A DNA stretch of 64,000 nt from assembly GCA_910575435.1 (NCBI GenBank), contig CAJTGI010000008.1, positions 97,794 to 161,793 on the forward strand. Direction: 5' to 3'. The translations under genes and the position numbers were made by a program. Positions 27,193 through 37,434 of the stretch are shown in pieces. Below the pieces are notes generated by a model. The model had not been told where the DNA came from. It saw only the letters and a list, made by a program, of their open reading frames with translations, and made no database searches. The stretch's first letter is position 1. Every line of letters begins with the position of its first letter. The DNA is from Clostridiaceae bacterium (GTDB lineage Bacteria > Bacillota > Clostridia > Lachnospirales > Lachnospiraceae).

Positions 27193-28266
27193 TTATTCAC
27201 CTACTAATTTATTTTTCACAAAATCAATACGTTTTTTCAATTTCGTTTTATTATTTGCCGCATCCGATCTCGTGACCAAAGAAAAATCTTCTTCATCTAT
27301 CCAAGCATTGTCATCAACTTTTAAATCAGATCTTTCCTGCAATGCTAAAGCAATTCCGACTGCCAATGCCTCAAAACGTGCCCGCGGTGTTGATTTTGAT
27401 TTTTCTTTTTTCCTAAAGCCTCTACTTCCCAAAAAATCTTCCGCAAAATTTAACATATTTTGAAATTTATTTCTATATTCATCTTCTGCACTTTGCTTTT
27501 CCCATATCATGTTCATTGATTCAATATATTGATCAATATATTGTGCCACATTTCCTGAATATCCAGGAAAATCCGCAGTATAGTTATCAAAATAGGCAAA
27601 AAATCGCGAAACTAATTCAATGCCCTCATAGCGCTTTTCTGTCTGCTGGCTTCGCGGTGCCAATTTATTAAATTTTTCATTTTTTGAACACTCGCTCAAA
27701 AATGCCATAAATTTCCCATCTATTGAGCCTCGTCTAGTTTCCGTAGGAACAGCCTTTCTCCCACCTGTATTAATCCGTTTAAAAATCTCTTGTCTGATTT
27801 TTTCTGTTGTACCCTCTTCCAAAAATACCACTCTAATGCTTGTATTTTCAAATTTTCTTTGTATTGCAGGATCTAATTCATCAAAGGTAAAGCCATTCGA
27901 TTCCGTTAAGATTTCCAATCCATTCAGAACTAAATCGCCCTGAATAAATTGTATTAATGTCCGTGTACGCTGGGCGCCATCTACAATCTCTATCCTTCCA
28001 TCTTGCGTGTCAGAAAAAAACATAAATGGAATCGGCAATCCCATCAATACGGATTCAATAAAAAAACATTTATCTTTCTCATTCCAAATAAAATTTCTCT
28101 GATACTCCAAGGGTACGTAAAGATTGCCATTTTCATACATTTGTTTCAAATAACCAATCACATAATCTCGCGTATCATATTTTATATCTTGCTTTTTTTC
28201 CGTTATCTGCTGTGAGGATTTTTTTATGTCCTCTTCCATTTTTTCAACAATTCCTTTCTCTACCAT
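27193..28266 (-). CDS. DUF262-family protein (GmrS-like NTPase/ParB-type nuclease domain)
   Basis: 357 residues. The DUF262 core has PLEYQRNFIWNEKDKCFFIES, IVDGAQRTRTLIQFIQGDL with the D-G-x-Q-R signature, and EIFKRINTGGRKAVPTE. There is no DUF1524 HNH domain at the C-terminus, unlike full GmrSD or SspE proteins, so it probably works with the HEPN partner instead. In SspE and GmrSD, DUF262 couples nucleotide hydrolysis to sensing modified DNA. It lies 8 bases after the methyltransferase gene and abuts the HEPN gene. Confidence 0.8.
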   Translation of the reverse strand: MVEKGIVEKMEEDIKKSSQQITEKKQDIKYDTRDYVIGYLKQMYENGNLYVPLEYQRNFIWNEKDKCFFIESVLMGLPIPFMFFSDTQDGRIEIVDGAQRTRTLIQFIQGDLVLNGLEILTESNGFTFDELDPAIQRKFENTSIRVVFLEEGTTEKIRQEIFKRINTGGRKAVPTETRRGSIDGKFMAFLSECSKNEKFNKLAPRSQQTEKRYEGIELVSRFFAYFDNYTADFPGYSGNVAQYIDQYIESMNMIWEKQSAEDEYRNKFQNMLNFAEDFLGSRGFRKKEKSKSTPRARFEALAVGIALALQERSDLKVDDNAWIDEEDFSLVTRSDAANNKTKLKKRIDFVKNKLVGE

Positions 28267-28274
28267 AATTTCCT

Positions 28275-29321
28275 TTACCTCTCATACTCTTTCAAATGCT
28301 GTTGTATACTTACACCTATCGCACGTCCCAATTCAACCGGAACTGCGTTGCCAATATGAATGCCTAATTCTCTTTTTTGAGAAGGATGTTCTTCATCTGT
28401 AAATATGTAATCATCTGGAAAAGATTGCAAAATTGCTCCTTCCCTTAATGAAAGTGCCCTGTCTTGTTCAGGATGCCCGAACCTGCCATTTCCATAACCA
28501 TAAAATTGTGTTGTAATGGTTGGCGACGGTTCATCCCACTTCATCCGTCCATATACTGAAGGATATGTAGCCCCTGTTTTTTTGTTATGACAGTCCAATC
28601 TCAATTCTTGATCCCAATCTCTCCATGTACCTCCCTGAACAGATTGTCTAATTCTTTTTCGGTTTATAACGGATAGCTTACTGGCTCTATGCAAGGTATC
28701 ATTTTCACAAATTTCACCATCAGCAATTTGCGGCAAAGCACCTATTGCCATTCTAACTGTTTTGTATTCATTCCGTTTATATAATGGTGGTATAAGATGA
28801 ATTTCGCCAAATTTAGATGCAAGTAGCACCAATCTTTTCCTTTTTTGAGGAACTCCATAATCCGGGCAAAAAACAATGTTCCATTCCACATAATAACCAA
28901 GTTCATTTAACTGAGCAATAAAATCCGCAAAAACCTTTTCATTTACTAAACTAGGCACATTCTCCATAGAAACTATATCTGGAAGACATTCTTTCACAAT
29001 TCGCGAAAAGGAATATAATAATTTCCATTTCCTATCCGTTCTTCCATCTTTCCTATATCTCAATGAATACCTTGAAAAGGGTTGGCATGGCGCACAACCA
29101 ACAATAATTTTCACATCATAATCAAGAAAAAAACCATTAACCTCTTCACAAGTAATATCATTGATATCTTCATTGATAAATTTTGCATCATTATTACTTT
29201 CATATGCAAATCTGCAACTCTCATCTATATCGAATCCAGCGGCTACATCTATTCCCGACAGCGAGAGACCTTTAGTAAGCCCACCAATTCCGCAAAATAA
29301 ATCTATTGCTATATTTGCCAT
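28275..29321 (-). CDS. dcm: DNA (cytosine-5-)-methyltransferase
   Basis: 348 residues with all key C5-methyltransferase motifs in order: DLFCGIGG (AdoMet loop), GCAPCQPFS with the catalytic cysteine, MENVPSLV, QKRKRLVLLAS, a variable target-recognition region around residues 190-270, and HIGNAVPVELGRAIG. I take the ATG at 29321, 8 bases after GAGG, rather than the GTG at 29330. The target sequence is unknown. As first gene of an operon with DUF262 and HEPN proteins and no ordinary restriction endonuclease, it probably marks self DNA for that system. Confidence 0.93.
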   Translation of the reverse strand: MANIAIDLFCGIGGLTKGLSLSGIDVAAGFDIDESCRFAYESNNDAKFINEDINDITCEEVNGFFLDYDVKIIVGCAPCQPFSRYSLRYRKDGRTDRKWKLLYSFSRIVKECLPDIVSMENVPSLVNEKVFADFIAQLNELGYYVEWNIVFCPDYGVPQKRKRLVLLASKFGEIHLIPPLYKRNEYKTVRMAIGALPQIADGEICENDTLHRASKLSVINRKRIRQSVQGGTWRDWDQELRLDCHNKKTGATYPSVYGRMKWDEPSPTITTQFYGYGNGRFGHPEQDRALSLREGAILQSFPDDYIFTDEEHPSQKRELGIHIGNAVPVELGRAIGVSIQQHLKEYER

Positions 29322-29591
29322 TGCATTCACCTCGCCTAATGATTTTATTACTTCCTTTTCTTAAATTTATCAACACCACAGCCATAATAACAACTGCATC
29401 ACCAATCCATTAGCAACTTTGCAACGCATCATTGCAAAGTCCTGCTACAATATCCCATGATATAATATAACGTAATAACAAGAGAAAATCAATCATGTTA
29501 TTCAAGTAATATGCGGAGCAGTTCCCCAATCCACTTCAATGGTTCAATAACTTTCTATCTTTTTAACATCACAAGAAAAGCAATTTTATGA

Positions 29592-29632
29592 CAAAAAAGC
29601 CATACCCCCAAACTTCTTTGAGAGTATGGCTC
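29592..29632 (-). terminator. Intrinsic terminator of the ATP synthase operon
   Basis: In the minus direction AGCCATAC and GTATGGCT form an 8-base stem followed by TTTTTTG, 13 bases past the atpC stop. The stretch 29322-29591 between it and dcm is AT-rich and shows no gene. Confidence 0.8.
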
Positions 29633-29645
29633 ATTCCTCCATTGA

Positions 29646-30053
29646 TTATTTTTTCCCTGCCAGATCAATTCTGGTAAGCGCCTTCTTGAGCGCCAACTCA
29701 GCGCGAAGCATATCCACGTCCTTCCTGCCGCTCTTTATGCGGTTTTCCGCACGCTCCTTCGCTTCCTCGGCACGCTCCACATCAATTTCATCGGGCCATT
29801 CGCAGGACTCGGCGAGCACGGTCACCCGATCCTTGCGAATTTCCACGAAGCCATCATGAAGTGCAGCCTCTTTCGTCCCTTCCTCCTGATGGATTTTCAC
29901 CACGCCGGGAGTCAGTATGGCAGTGAGCGGGATATGACCAGCCAATACGCCGATTTCCCCCTCGCTGGTTTTCATTTCCACCATCGTGGCATCTCCGTCA
30001 AAAAAGATGCGGGTAGGGGAGATAATCTGTAGGTTGAATACTTTATCTGCCAT
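29646..30053 (-). CDS. atpC: F-type ATP synthase epsilon subunit
   Basis: 135-residue epsilon subunit of the F1 central stalk, which couples rotation and can inhibit ATP hydrolysis. The N-terminal beta sandwich shows LQIISPTRIFFDGDA, GEIGVLAGHIPLTAIL and HDGFVEIRKDRVTVLAE. A C-terminal helical hairpin follows (EEAKERAENRIKSG, LRAELALKKALTRI). GGAGG precedes the ATG. It is the last gene of the operon, 35 bases after atpD. Confidence 0.96.
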   Translation of the reverse strand: MADKVFNLQIISPTRIFFDGDATMVEMKTSEGEIGVLAGHIPLTAILTPGVVKIHQEEGTKEAALHDGFVEIRKDRVTVLAESCEWPDEIDVERAEEAKERAENRIKSGRKDVDMLRAELALKKALTRIDLAGKK

Positions 30054-30088
30054 GATGCTACCTCCATTCCAAATTGAATCGCTTCAAT

Positions 30089-31522
<1,434 letters not shown>

Positions 31523-31525
31523 CTA

Positions 31526-32407
31526 TTAACTGATAGCGGACGCTCCCGCTATGATCTCTGTCAATTCCTGCGTAATAGAAGCCTGCCTTGCCCTATTGTA
31601 CTTCAGGGACAAATCACTAATCATATCCTCCGCATTGCTGGTAGCGGAATCCATCGCCTGCATCCTGGCACCGTTCTCGCTGGCATAAGACTCTACCAGG
31701 CCGCCGTAGATCAAACTGTTGATATACTTTGGCACAATGGCATCTAACGCCTCCTCCGGCTCTGGCTCATAATTCATCAGGGTAATCCTCTCGATAGGAT
31801 CCTCGGACACGTCCTCCGTCTCCGAACCAATATCCTCTGCGTCAATCGGCAGAAGTTTGGTAAGGGTAGGAATCTGAACCACCGTATTCTTAAAGATGGT
31901 ATATGCCAGATAGATTTCTCCAATCTCCCCCCGGACGAACTGGCTCAAGACCTCCTTGCCAATCTCCATGGCATCGCTGTACACTGGCTCATTCATAGCC
32001 TCGGAGTAATCCTGCGCCACCTGGAATTTCTGACGGTCCATGCCGTCACGCCCCTTGGTTCCCACCGCATAAATTACTGTGTTTTCCTGATGGAAGCGTT
32101 CATCCTTTGTGACGAGTTTCATCACATTGGAATTATAGCCGCCAGCGAGACCTCTGTTGGAGGTAATCAGAATGACAGCCTTTTTGTCCGACTGACTCTT
32201 CTGGAGAAATGGATGTGACATCTGACCTGATTTGGCAATCATACCGGCAACCGTGTTGTACATGGTGTCAAAATACGGCTTCGACACCTCCGCCCCCACT
32301 TTCGCCTTCTGCAGCTTTACAGAAGATACCAGCTTCATGGCTTTCGTGATCTGCCCCGTACTCTGGACACTTTCCTTACGCCGTTTAATATCTCTCATTG
32401 AGGCCAT
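31526..32407 (-). CDS. atpG: F-type ATP synthase gamma subunit
   Basis: 293-residue central rotor shaft. The N-terminal helix MASMRDIKRRKESVQSTGQI and the C-terminal helix with MDSATSNAEDMISDL and YNRARQASITQELTEI form the coiled coil inside the alpha3-beta3 ring. The middle has LITSNRGLAGGYNSNV. An acidic loop at about 195-220 (EDIGSETEDVSEDP) is a little longer than in many homologues. It lies 11 bases after atpA. Confidence 0.96.
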   Translation of the reverse strand: MASMRDIKRRKESVQSTGQITKAMKLVSSVKLQKAKVGAEVSKPYFDTMYNTVAGMIAKSGQMSHPFLQKSQSDKKAVILITSNRGLAGGYNSNVMKLVTKDERFHQENTVIYAVGTKGRDGMDRQKFQVAQDYSEAMNEPVYSDAMEIGKEVLSQFVRGEIGEIYLAYTIFKNTVVQIPTLTKLLPIDAEDIGSETEDVSEDPIERITLMNYEPEPEEALDAIVPKYINSLIYGGLVESYASENGARMQAMDSATSNAEDMISDLSLKYNRARQASITQELTEIIAGASAIS

Positions 32408-32418
32408 AGTTTTTCCTC

Positions 32419-33927
32419 CTATTTCTTAAACTGCGCCTTGAACTCCTCGATCGCCTTCACCAATGCCTTCTCGGTATCCTCCTTGATCTCCCCGTCATTG
32501 CGGATTGCCTCCGGAACTTCCGGATACTTGGTATCCATATACTCGAAAAGACCTGACTCAAAGTCCAGAATATCCTCAATCTCGATATCCAGAAGATATT
32601 TCTTGGTTGCGGCATAGATAATCATAACCTGATTCTCCACTGGCATGGGCTGGTACTGATCCTGCTTCAGAATCTCTCGGATGCGCTCGCCCTGGGAAAG
32701 CTGCTCCTTCGTCTCAGGGTCCAGATCAGAACTGAACTGGGAGAACGCCGCAAGCTCCCTGTACTGGGCAAGCTCGATACGAATCGGCCCGGAAATCTTC
32801 TTCATCGCCTTAATCTGCGCCGCACCACCCACGCGGGATACGGACAGACCGGCATTTACCGCTGGGCGGAAACCAGAGTTAAACATCTCTGTCTCCAGAT
32901 AAATCTGCCCATCTGTGATAGAAATCACATTGGTGGGAATGTATGCGGACACGTCACCAGCCTGGGTCTCGATAATAGGCAGCGCGGTCAGAGAACCGCC
33001 ACCCAACTTGTCGGAAAGCCTAGCCGCCCTCTCCAGCAGCCTGGAGTGCAGATAGAACACGTCTCCCGGAAATGCCTCACGTCCCGGCGGACGCTTGAGC
33101 AGCAGGGACAGAGTACGGTAAGCGGCGGCATGCTTTGTCAGATCATCATAGATAATCAGCACGTCCTTGCCATCCTCCATCCACTCCTCGCCCATGGCGC
33201 ACCCAGAATAAGGTGCGATATACTGCAAGGGCGCCAGTTCGCTAGCGGTAGCCGCTACGATGGTAGTGTAATCCATGGCACCATATTCCTCTAATTTCGT
33301 CACGATGGAAGCCACGGTAGAAGCCTTCTGGCCAATGGCCACATAGATGCACTTTACATTCTGGCCCTTCTGGTTAATAATTGTGTCGATTGCGATAGCA
33401 GTCTTGCCTGTCTGGCGGTCGCCGATAATCAACTCGCGCTGTCCCCTTCCGATGGGAATCATGGAGTCAATCGCCTTGATACCTGTCTGCAGGGGCGTAT
33501 CTACAGATTTCCTTGCGATAACGCCGGAAGCAACCCTCTCAATCTGGCGGAATTTGTCCGTCTCAATCGGTCCTTTGCCGTCTATGGGCTGGCCCAGAGC
33601 ATTTACTACCCGGCCCAGCATGGCATCCCCCACGGGAACTTCCACCACGCGGCCGGTGGTCTTTACTAAGTCGCCCTCATTGATATTTTTATGATCTCCA
33701 AGAAGCACCACACCCACGTTGTCTTCCTCAAGGTTCAACGCCATGCCATACACTTCTCCGGGAAATTCAAGAAGCTCACCCTGCATCGCCTTCTCCAAGC
33801 CATGCACCCGGGCAATACCATCAGCAACCTGGATTACAGTACCGGTATCGGACACTTCAAATTTGGTACTATATTTCTTAATCTGTTCTTTTATCACAGA
33901 ACTGATTTCTTCAGGTTTCAAATTCAT
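32419..33927 (-). CDS. atpA: F-type ATP synthase alpha subunit
   Basis: 502-residue non-catalytic nucleotide-binding subunit. It starts [19 protein letters not shown], carries the P-loop [15 protein letters not shown], the [16 protein letters not shown] segment and [20 protein letters not shown], and ends in the usual helical domain. It lies 20 bases after atpH. Confidence 0.97.
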   Translation of the reverse strand: MNLKPEEISSVIKEQIKKYSTKFEVSDTGTVIQVADGIARVHGLEKAMQGELLEFPGEVYGMALNLEEDNVGVVLLGDHKNINEGDLVKTTGRVVEVPVGDAMLGRVVNALGQPIDGKGPIETDKFRQIERVASGVIARKSVDTPLQTGIKAIDSMIPIGRGQRELIIGDRQTGKTAIAIDTIINQKGQNVKCIYVAIGQKASTVASIVTKLEEYGAMDYTTIVAATASELAPLQYIAPYSGCAMGEEWMEDGKDVLIIYDDLTKHAAAYRTLSLLLKRPPGREAFPGDVFYLHSRLLERAARLSDKLGGGSLTALPIIETQAGDVSAYIPTNVISITDGQIYLETEMFNSGFRPAVNAGLSVSRVGGAAQIKAMKKISGPIRIELAQYRELAAFSQFSSDLDPETKEQLSQGERIREILKQDQYQPMPVENQVMIIYAATKKYLLDIEIEDILDFESGLFEYMDTKYPEVPEAIRNDGEIKEDTEKALVKAIEEFKAQFKK

Positions 33928-33947
33928 GATACTCTTGCACCTTCTTT

Positions 33948-34502
33948 CTATATATTTGTAATCTGAAGCTTTGACAGATCCTTTGCCATATTATTCAGCT
34001 TCGTGCGGATACTGCTGTCCACTACCCGGTCGCCGATGCGTATCATCATGCCCCCGATGAGGGACGCATCCACCCGGTAATTCATCTGAAAGGACTGATA
34101 GGATGTGGTCTCCAATAATTTTTTCTCAATGCCTGCCCTCTCCTCCCCGGAAAGTTCCTTGGCGGAAACCACGTCAGCAGAACCAATCTTTTTATACTCC
34201 CTTACTTCTTCCAAAAAGTAAGCAAGAATGCCTTCTATCTCCGAAAACCTCCCCTTTTCTACAACAGTAGTAAAAAGTCCCATCAACTCATTGGAAATCT
34301 TCCCATCAAAAGCATCCTTCATGATAGCATGCTTTTCCTCTACAGGGATTTTCGGATGATTCAGAAGCCTGACATAATCCTCATTTTCTTGGAAAATGCC
34401 CTGCACAGCCTCCACTTCCTCCATCATGGAATCAATGGCGCCATGCTCCACGGCCACCTCGAACAAGGCATCGCCGTATGTTTTTGATACTAACTTAGCC
34501 AT
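33948..34502 (-). CDS. atpH: F-type ATP synthase delta subunit
   Basis: 184-residue peripheral-stalk subunit that joins F1 to the b dimer. Helical N-terminal domain ([34 protein letters not shown]) and the conserved C-terminal [21 protein letters not shown]. Its start overlaps the end of atpF by 13 bases, which points to translational coupling. Confidence 0.95.
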   Translation of the reverse strand: MAKLVSKTYGDALFEVAVEHGAIDSMMEEVEAVQGIFQENEDYVRLLNHPKIPVEEKHAIMKDAFDGKISNELMGLFTTVVEKGRFSEIEGILAYFLEEVREYKKIGSADVVSAKELSGEERAGIEKKLLETTSYQSFQMNYRVDASLIGGMMIRIGDRVVDSSIRTKLNNMAKDLSKLQITNI

Positions 34503-35041
34503 GTGTCATCACCCATTTCTTCCAAAGTGTCTGCGATTAACTGTGACTGCTTACTTTCATCCAAAGAAGATGCAACAATCTTTCCAGCCATCAGGGTTGC
34601 CACGGAAATCACTTCCTGCTTCACCTGATCCTTGACCTTATTTTTCTCTAGCTCCGCTTCCCTGTTGGCACGGTCAATCACGCGGGCGGCCTCTTCCTTC
34701 GCCTCGCCAATGATCTCCGACTCCTTTTTCAGCGCCTTCTTGCGGGTCTCTGTGAGAATCTCCTCGGATTCCTTCTGAACATTCCTCAACCTATCGTCAT
34801 ACTCCGCTTTGAATTTCAAAGCGTCATCTTTTTCTTTGGCGGCTGTCTCCATCTGCTCCCTGATGCCATCCTGCCTCTTTTGCAAGAATGTCCTTGCAGG
34901 AATAAAGAGAAGAAATGACAGGAAGAATGCCAGAAACAGCATTGCCAGAATCGTAATGCAGGAATCCAGCAAAAGCTGTGGATCAAGACCGAAGATGCGA
35001 TTACCTAATCCACCCGCCAAAAAAACATTCATTACATTCAC
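34490..35041 (-). CDS. atpF: F-type ATP synthase b subunit
   Basis: 183-residue stator subunit: one membrane helix (about 20-45, SCITILAMLFLAFFLSFLLF) and a long charged coiled coil (KEKDDALKFKAEYDDRLRN, EIIGEAKEEAARVIDRANRE). I take the GTG at 35041, 6 bases after AGGAGGG; an upstream in-frame start would run through that site. The overlap with atpH at the other end is 13 bases. Confidence 0.95.
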   Translation of the reverse strand: MNVMNVFLAGGLGNRIFGLDPQLLLDSCITILAMLFLAFFLSFLLFIPARTFLQKRQDGIREQMETAAKEKDDALKFKAEYDDRLRNVQKESEEILTETRKKALKKESEIIGEAKEEAARVIDRANREAELEKNKVKDQVKQEVISVATLMAGKIVASSLDESKQSQLIADTLEEMGDDTWLS

Positions 35042-35077
35042 TTGATACCCTCCTTTCTGCAACTAATGCACCAAAGC

Positions 35078-35145
35078 TTGCGCTGCTCGAAGCGCAAACT
35101 TTGAGAGTTGACTGGTTTCACTTCGCAAACAAACTTTAGTTTGTT
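35078..35145 (-). other. Intercistronic stem-loops between atpE and atpF
   Basis: TTGCGCT (35078-35084) pairs with AGCGCAA (35091-35097), and AACAAACT (35128-35135) is followed by its complement at 35138-35145. The 135-base gap is unusually long for this tight operon. Such structures after atpE can protect or block transcripts so that more c subunit is made than its neighbours; that function is inferred. Confidence 0.5.
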
Positions 35146-35176
35146 GTTTTTTCAAGCGTGAGCGAAACTTCAACTC

Positions 35177-35521
<345 letters not shown>

Positions 35522-36298
35522 TTAGATTTCGTCTCCGATTGCATCGGACACGAAACACATCGTCAGCATACAGAACACGTATGTCTGAATCGCCCCTGCA
35601 AACACGTCCAAATATGCATGAAGGGCTGCCGGCCAAATCAATGTAAGTACCTTCGGCAATAATCCGTACAGAAGCCCCATCATAACTGTACCGGACAAGA
35701 TGTTGCCAAACAGACGCAGCGACATGGAAATCGGAGTGGAAAACTCACTGATCAGGTTCATCGGGAAGAACAAAAAGATTGGTTCAAACAATCCCTTAAT
35801 CTTGCCAAACTTCTGATATTTGAATCCATTGAACTGAATCAATACCCATGTGATCAAAGCCAGCGGAAATGTCACGCCAAAATCCGCTGTCGGCGGCCTT
35901 AGGCCAAGTAACCCCGACAGGTTGCACACCAGGATAAAGATGAACAGCGCCCCCACGTAGTTGCGGAACTTCACAGCCTTTTTCTCTCCCATGGAACTAG
36001 ATACCATGCCATCTAGCATCTCTACGATCAGTTCCACGACATTCAGAAACGGGCCTGGCACTTCATCGGGCCTGGCTTTTTTAATCGCACGGTTTGCGCA
36101 GATTGCAAAGACCAAAATGGACAGTATGACGATAATCAGCGAAATATGCGTCGTCGTCAAATACACATCCGAACCCAGAAACTTAAAGGGAAGCTTCCAG
36201 TATCCGTGGATAAAAAAGTCTACCTGTTCTTTTTCACTGGCAGCATGAATGAGATTCCCTGGGGAACCCATCGATATACCTACGATGCCACCTCCCAC
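35522..36298 (-). CDS. atpB: F-type ATP synthase a subunit
   Basis: Membrane stator subunit holding the ion half-channels. It has several membrane helices, GLRPPTADFGVTFPLALITW, the essential-arginine helix SMSLRLFGNILSGTVMMG, and YVFCMLTMCFVSDAIGDEI at the end. I favour a GTG start at 36298, 7 bases after AAGG, giving 258 residues; a TTG at 36346 or an ATG at 36271 are alternatives. The gap to atpI is about 160 bases. Confidence 0.93.
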   Translation of the reverse strand: MGGGIVGISMGSPGNLIHAASEKEQVDFFIHGYWKLPFKFLGSDVYLTTTHISLIIVILSILVFAICANRAIKKARPDEVPGPFLNVVELIVEMLDGMVSSSMGEKKAVKFRNYVGALFIFILVCNLSGLLGLRPPTADFGVTFPLALITWVLIQFNGFKYQKFGKIKGLFEPIFLFFPMNLISEFSTPISMSLRLFGNILSGTVMMGLLYGLLPKVLTLIWPAALHAYLDVFAGAIQTYVFCMLTMCFVSDAIGDEI

Positions 36299-36456
36299 AT
36301 TCTCACCTTCCTTTACTAGATATTTCTGCAACGCAGCTTTTAGCAAACTGCGCCGGCAGATCTATTGAAACGGCATTTTGCAGTTGCCGTGCACGGCCAT
36401 TCACCTCTTGACGCGATAGAATGGCTGCGAATAGCAGCGTCTTATGCCATATCAAA

Positions 36457-36855
36457 CTATATTTTCCTTTTCCTCCGCTTTTCATACTGCGCATGTAGCA
36501 CAGGATACATCAGGGCGGAGATTTTCACGCCAAACATTCCAAGGACCACGCCTACAGGATCAAAATAAATCGGGAGCATAAATGAAATCACTAAAACCGC
36601 CCCCATGATAAACACTCTCTGAAATGATGCAATCTGAATATGGGACTGTGCATGCTTCGCATCCATATCCAGCGCAATATCCAAATGTCTGTACATGTGA
36701 AAAATCAGAACTGCTGCCGCCGCCGTCCCAAGCAGCGCGCCCAAAATTGCCGCCAGATGATTTTCCCGAAATACGGCGAGAAGAACCAGCATTGGCGCCG
36801 TCCAAACTCCCAACCCCATCAAAAGCTCTCTGCGAACCTGCCTCGCCTGTCCCAT
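36457..36855 (-). CDS. atpI: ATP synthase subunit I (AtpI-like)
   Basis: 132-residue protein with four predicted membrane helices (LLMGLGVWTAPMLVLLAVF, AAILGALLGTAAAAVLIFHM, VFIMGAVLVISFMLPIYF, and the VGVVLGMFGVKIS region) and a basic tail YEKRRKRKI. AtpI helps assemble or stabilise the c ring and may handle magnesium. GGAGG precedes the ATG. Position between atpZ and atpB is the normal one. Confidence 0.85.
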   Translation of the reverse strand: MGQARQVRRELLMGLGVWTAPMLVLLAVFRENHLAAILGALLGTAAAAVLIFHMYRHLDIALDMDAKHAQSHIQIASFQRVFIMGAVLVISFMLPIYFDPVGVVLGMFGVKISALMYPVLHAQYEKRRKRKI

Positions 36856-36937
36856 AATCTCCTCCCGGCCGCCAGCAACACGCAGCCCGAAACTTCTCCC
36901 AGCCCGCCGCCGGTTTCCAATGACAGCAAGCCATGCC

Positions 36938-37288
36938 TCAATTCCTTGCAGGCCCCTTCGGGTCCGGATAGCGCTTCCTCTTTCCCTCCATTACGTCAGA
37001 GAAATCTTCTTCCGGGTGCTCCCTGCTATAATTCTTCAACCCCTCCATATATGCCAGCCTGTCGTGCTCCTTCTTCATATCCGCCGCATAGAAGGAGCGC
37101 GTCACCACATACATATTGCGAAATCCTGCCCCTATTCCCAAGAGAATCAGTAGCAGAAATATCATCTTCTGATGAAATATGCCATCCAGCCAGTAGCCCA
37201 ATGCCCCACAGAGAAAAATGGGCACCATCATGCTGATTCCAATCTGAGAAATCATCACGAAACTGCGCAGCACTTTTTTATCTTTCAA
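36938..37288 (-). CDS. atpZ: AtpZ/AtpI-family protein
   Basis: About 116 residues from a TTG at 37288, 5 bases after AAGGAG; an ATG further upstream lacks a site. Two membrane helices (MISQIGISMMVPIFLCGALGYWLD region and IFLLLILLGIGAGFRNMYV) match AtpZ, the small first protein of Firmicutes atp operons that forms a channel with AtpI. The charged tail contains EHPEEDFSDVMEGKRKR. It is the first gene after the promoter. Confidence 0.8.
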   Translation of the reverse strand: MKDKKVLRSFVMISQIGISMMVPIFLCGALGYWLDGIFHQKMIFLLLILLGIGAGFRNMYVVTRSFYAADMKKEHDRLAYMEGLKNYSREHPEEDFSDVMEGKRKRYPDPKGPARN

Positions 37289-37390
37289 GATCTCTCCTTC
37301 CATTGCCATCCAGGCGCTTATCGCCATTCGCCGCCACCCTATCACTTTATGCGATAAGCCCTATGGCTTGGAACAGCAACAATCTTTTAT

Positions 37391-37419
37391 ATTATAAGGT
37401 ATTTTTTTCCAAATGTCCA
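37391..37419 (-). promoter_or_regulatory. Promoter of the ATP synthase operon
   Basis: On the minus strand TGGACA (37414-37419), a 17-base spacer and a perfect TATAAT (37391-37396), about 100 bases before the atpZ start. This is the best sigma-A match in the region. Confidence 0.75.
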
Positions 37420-37434
37420 TAAAAATAACCCTGC

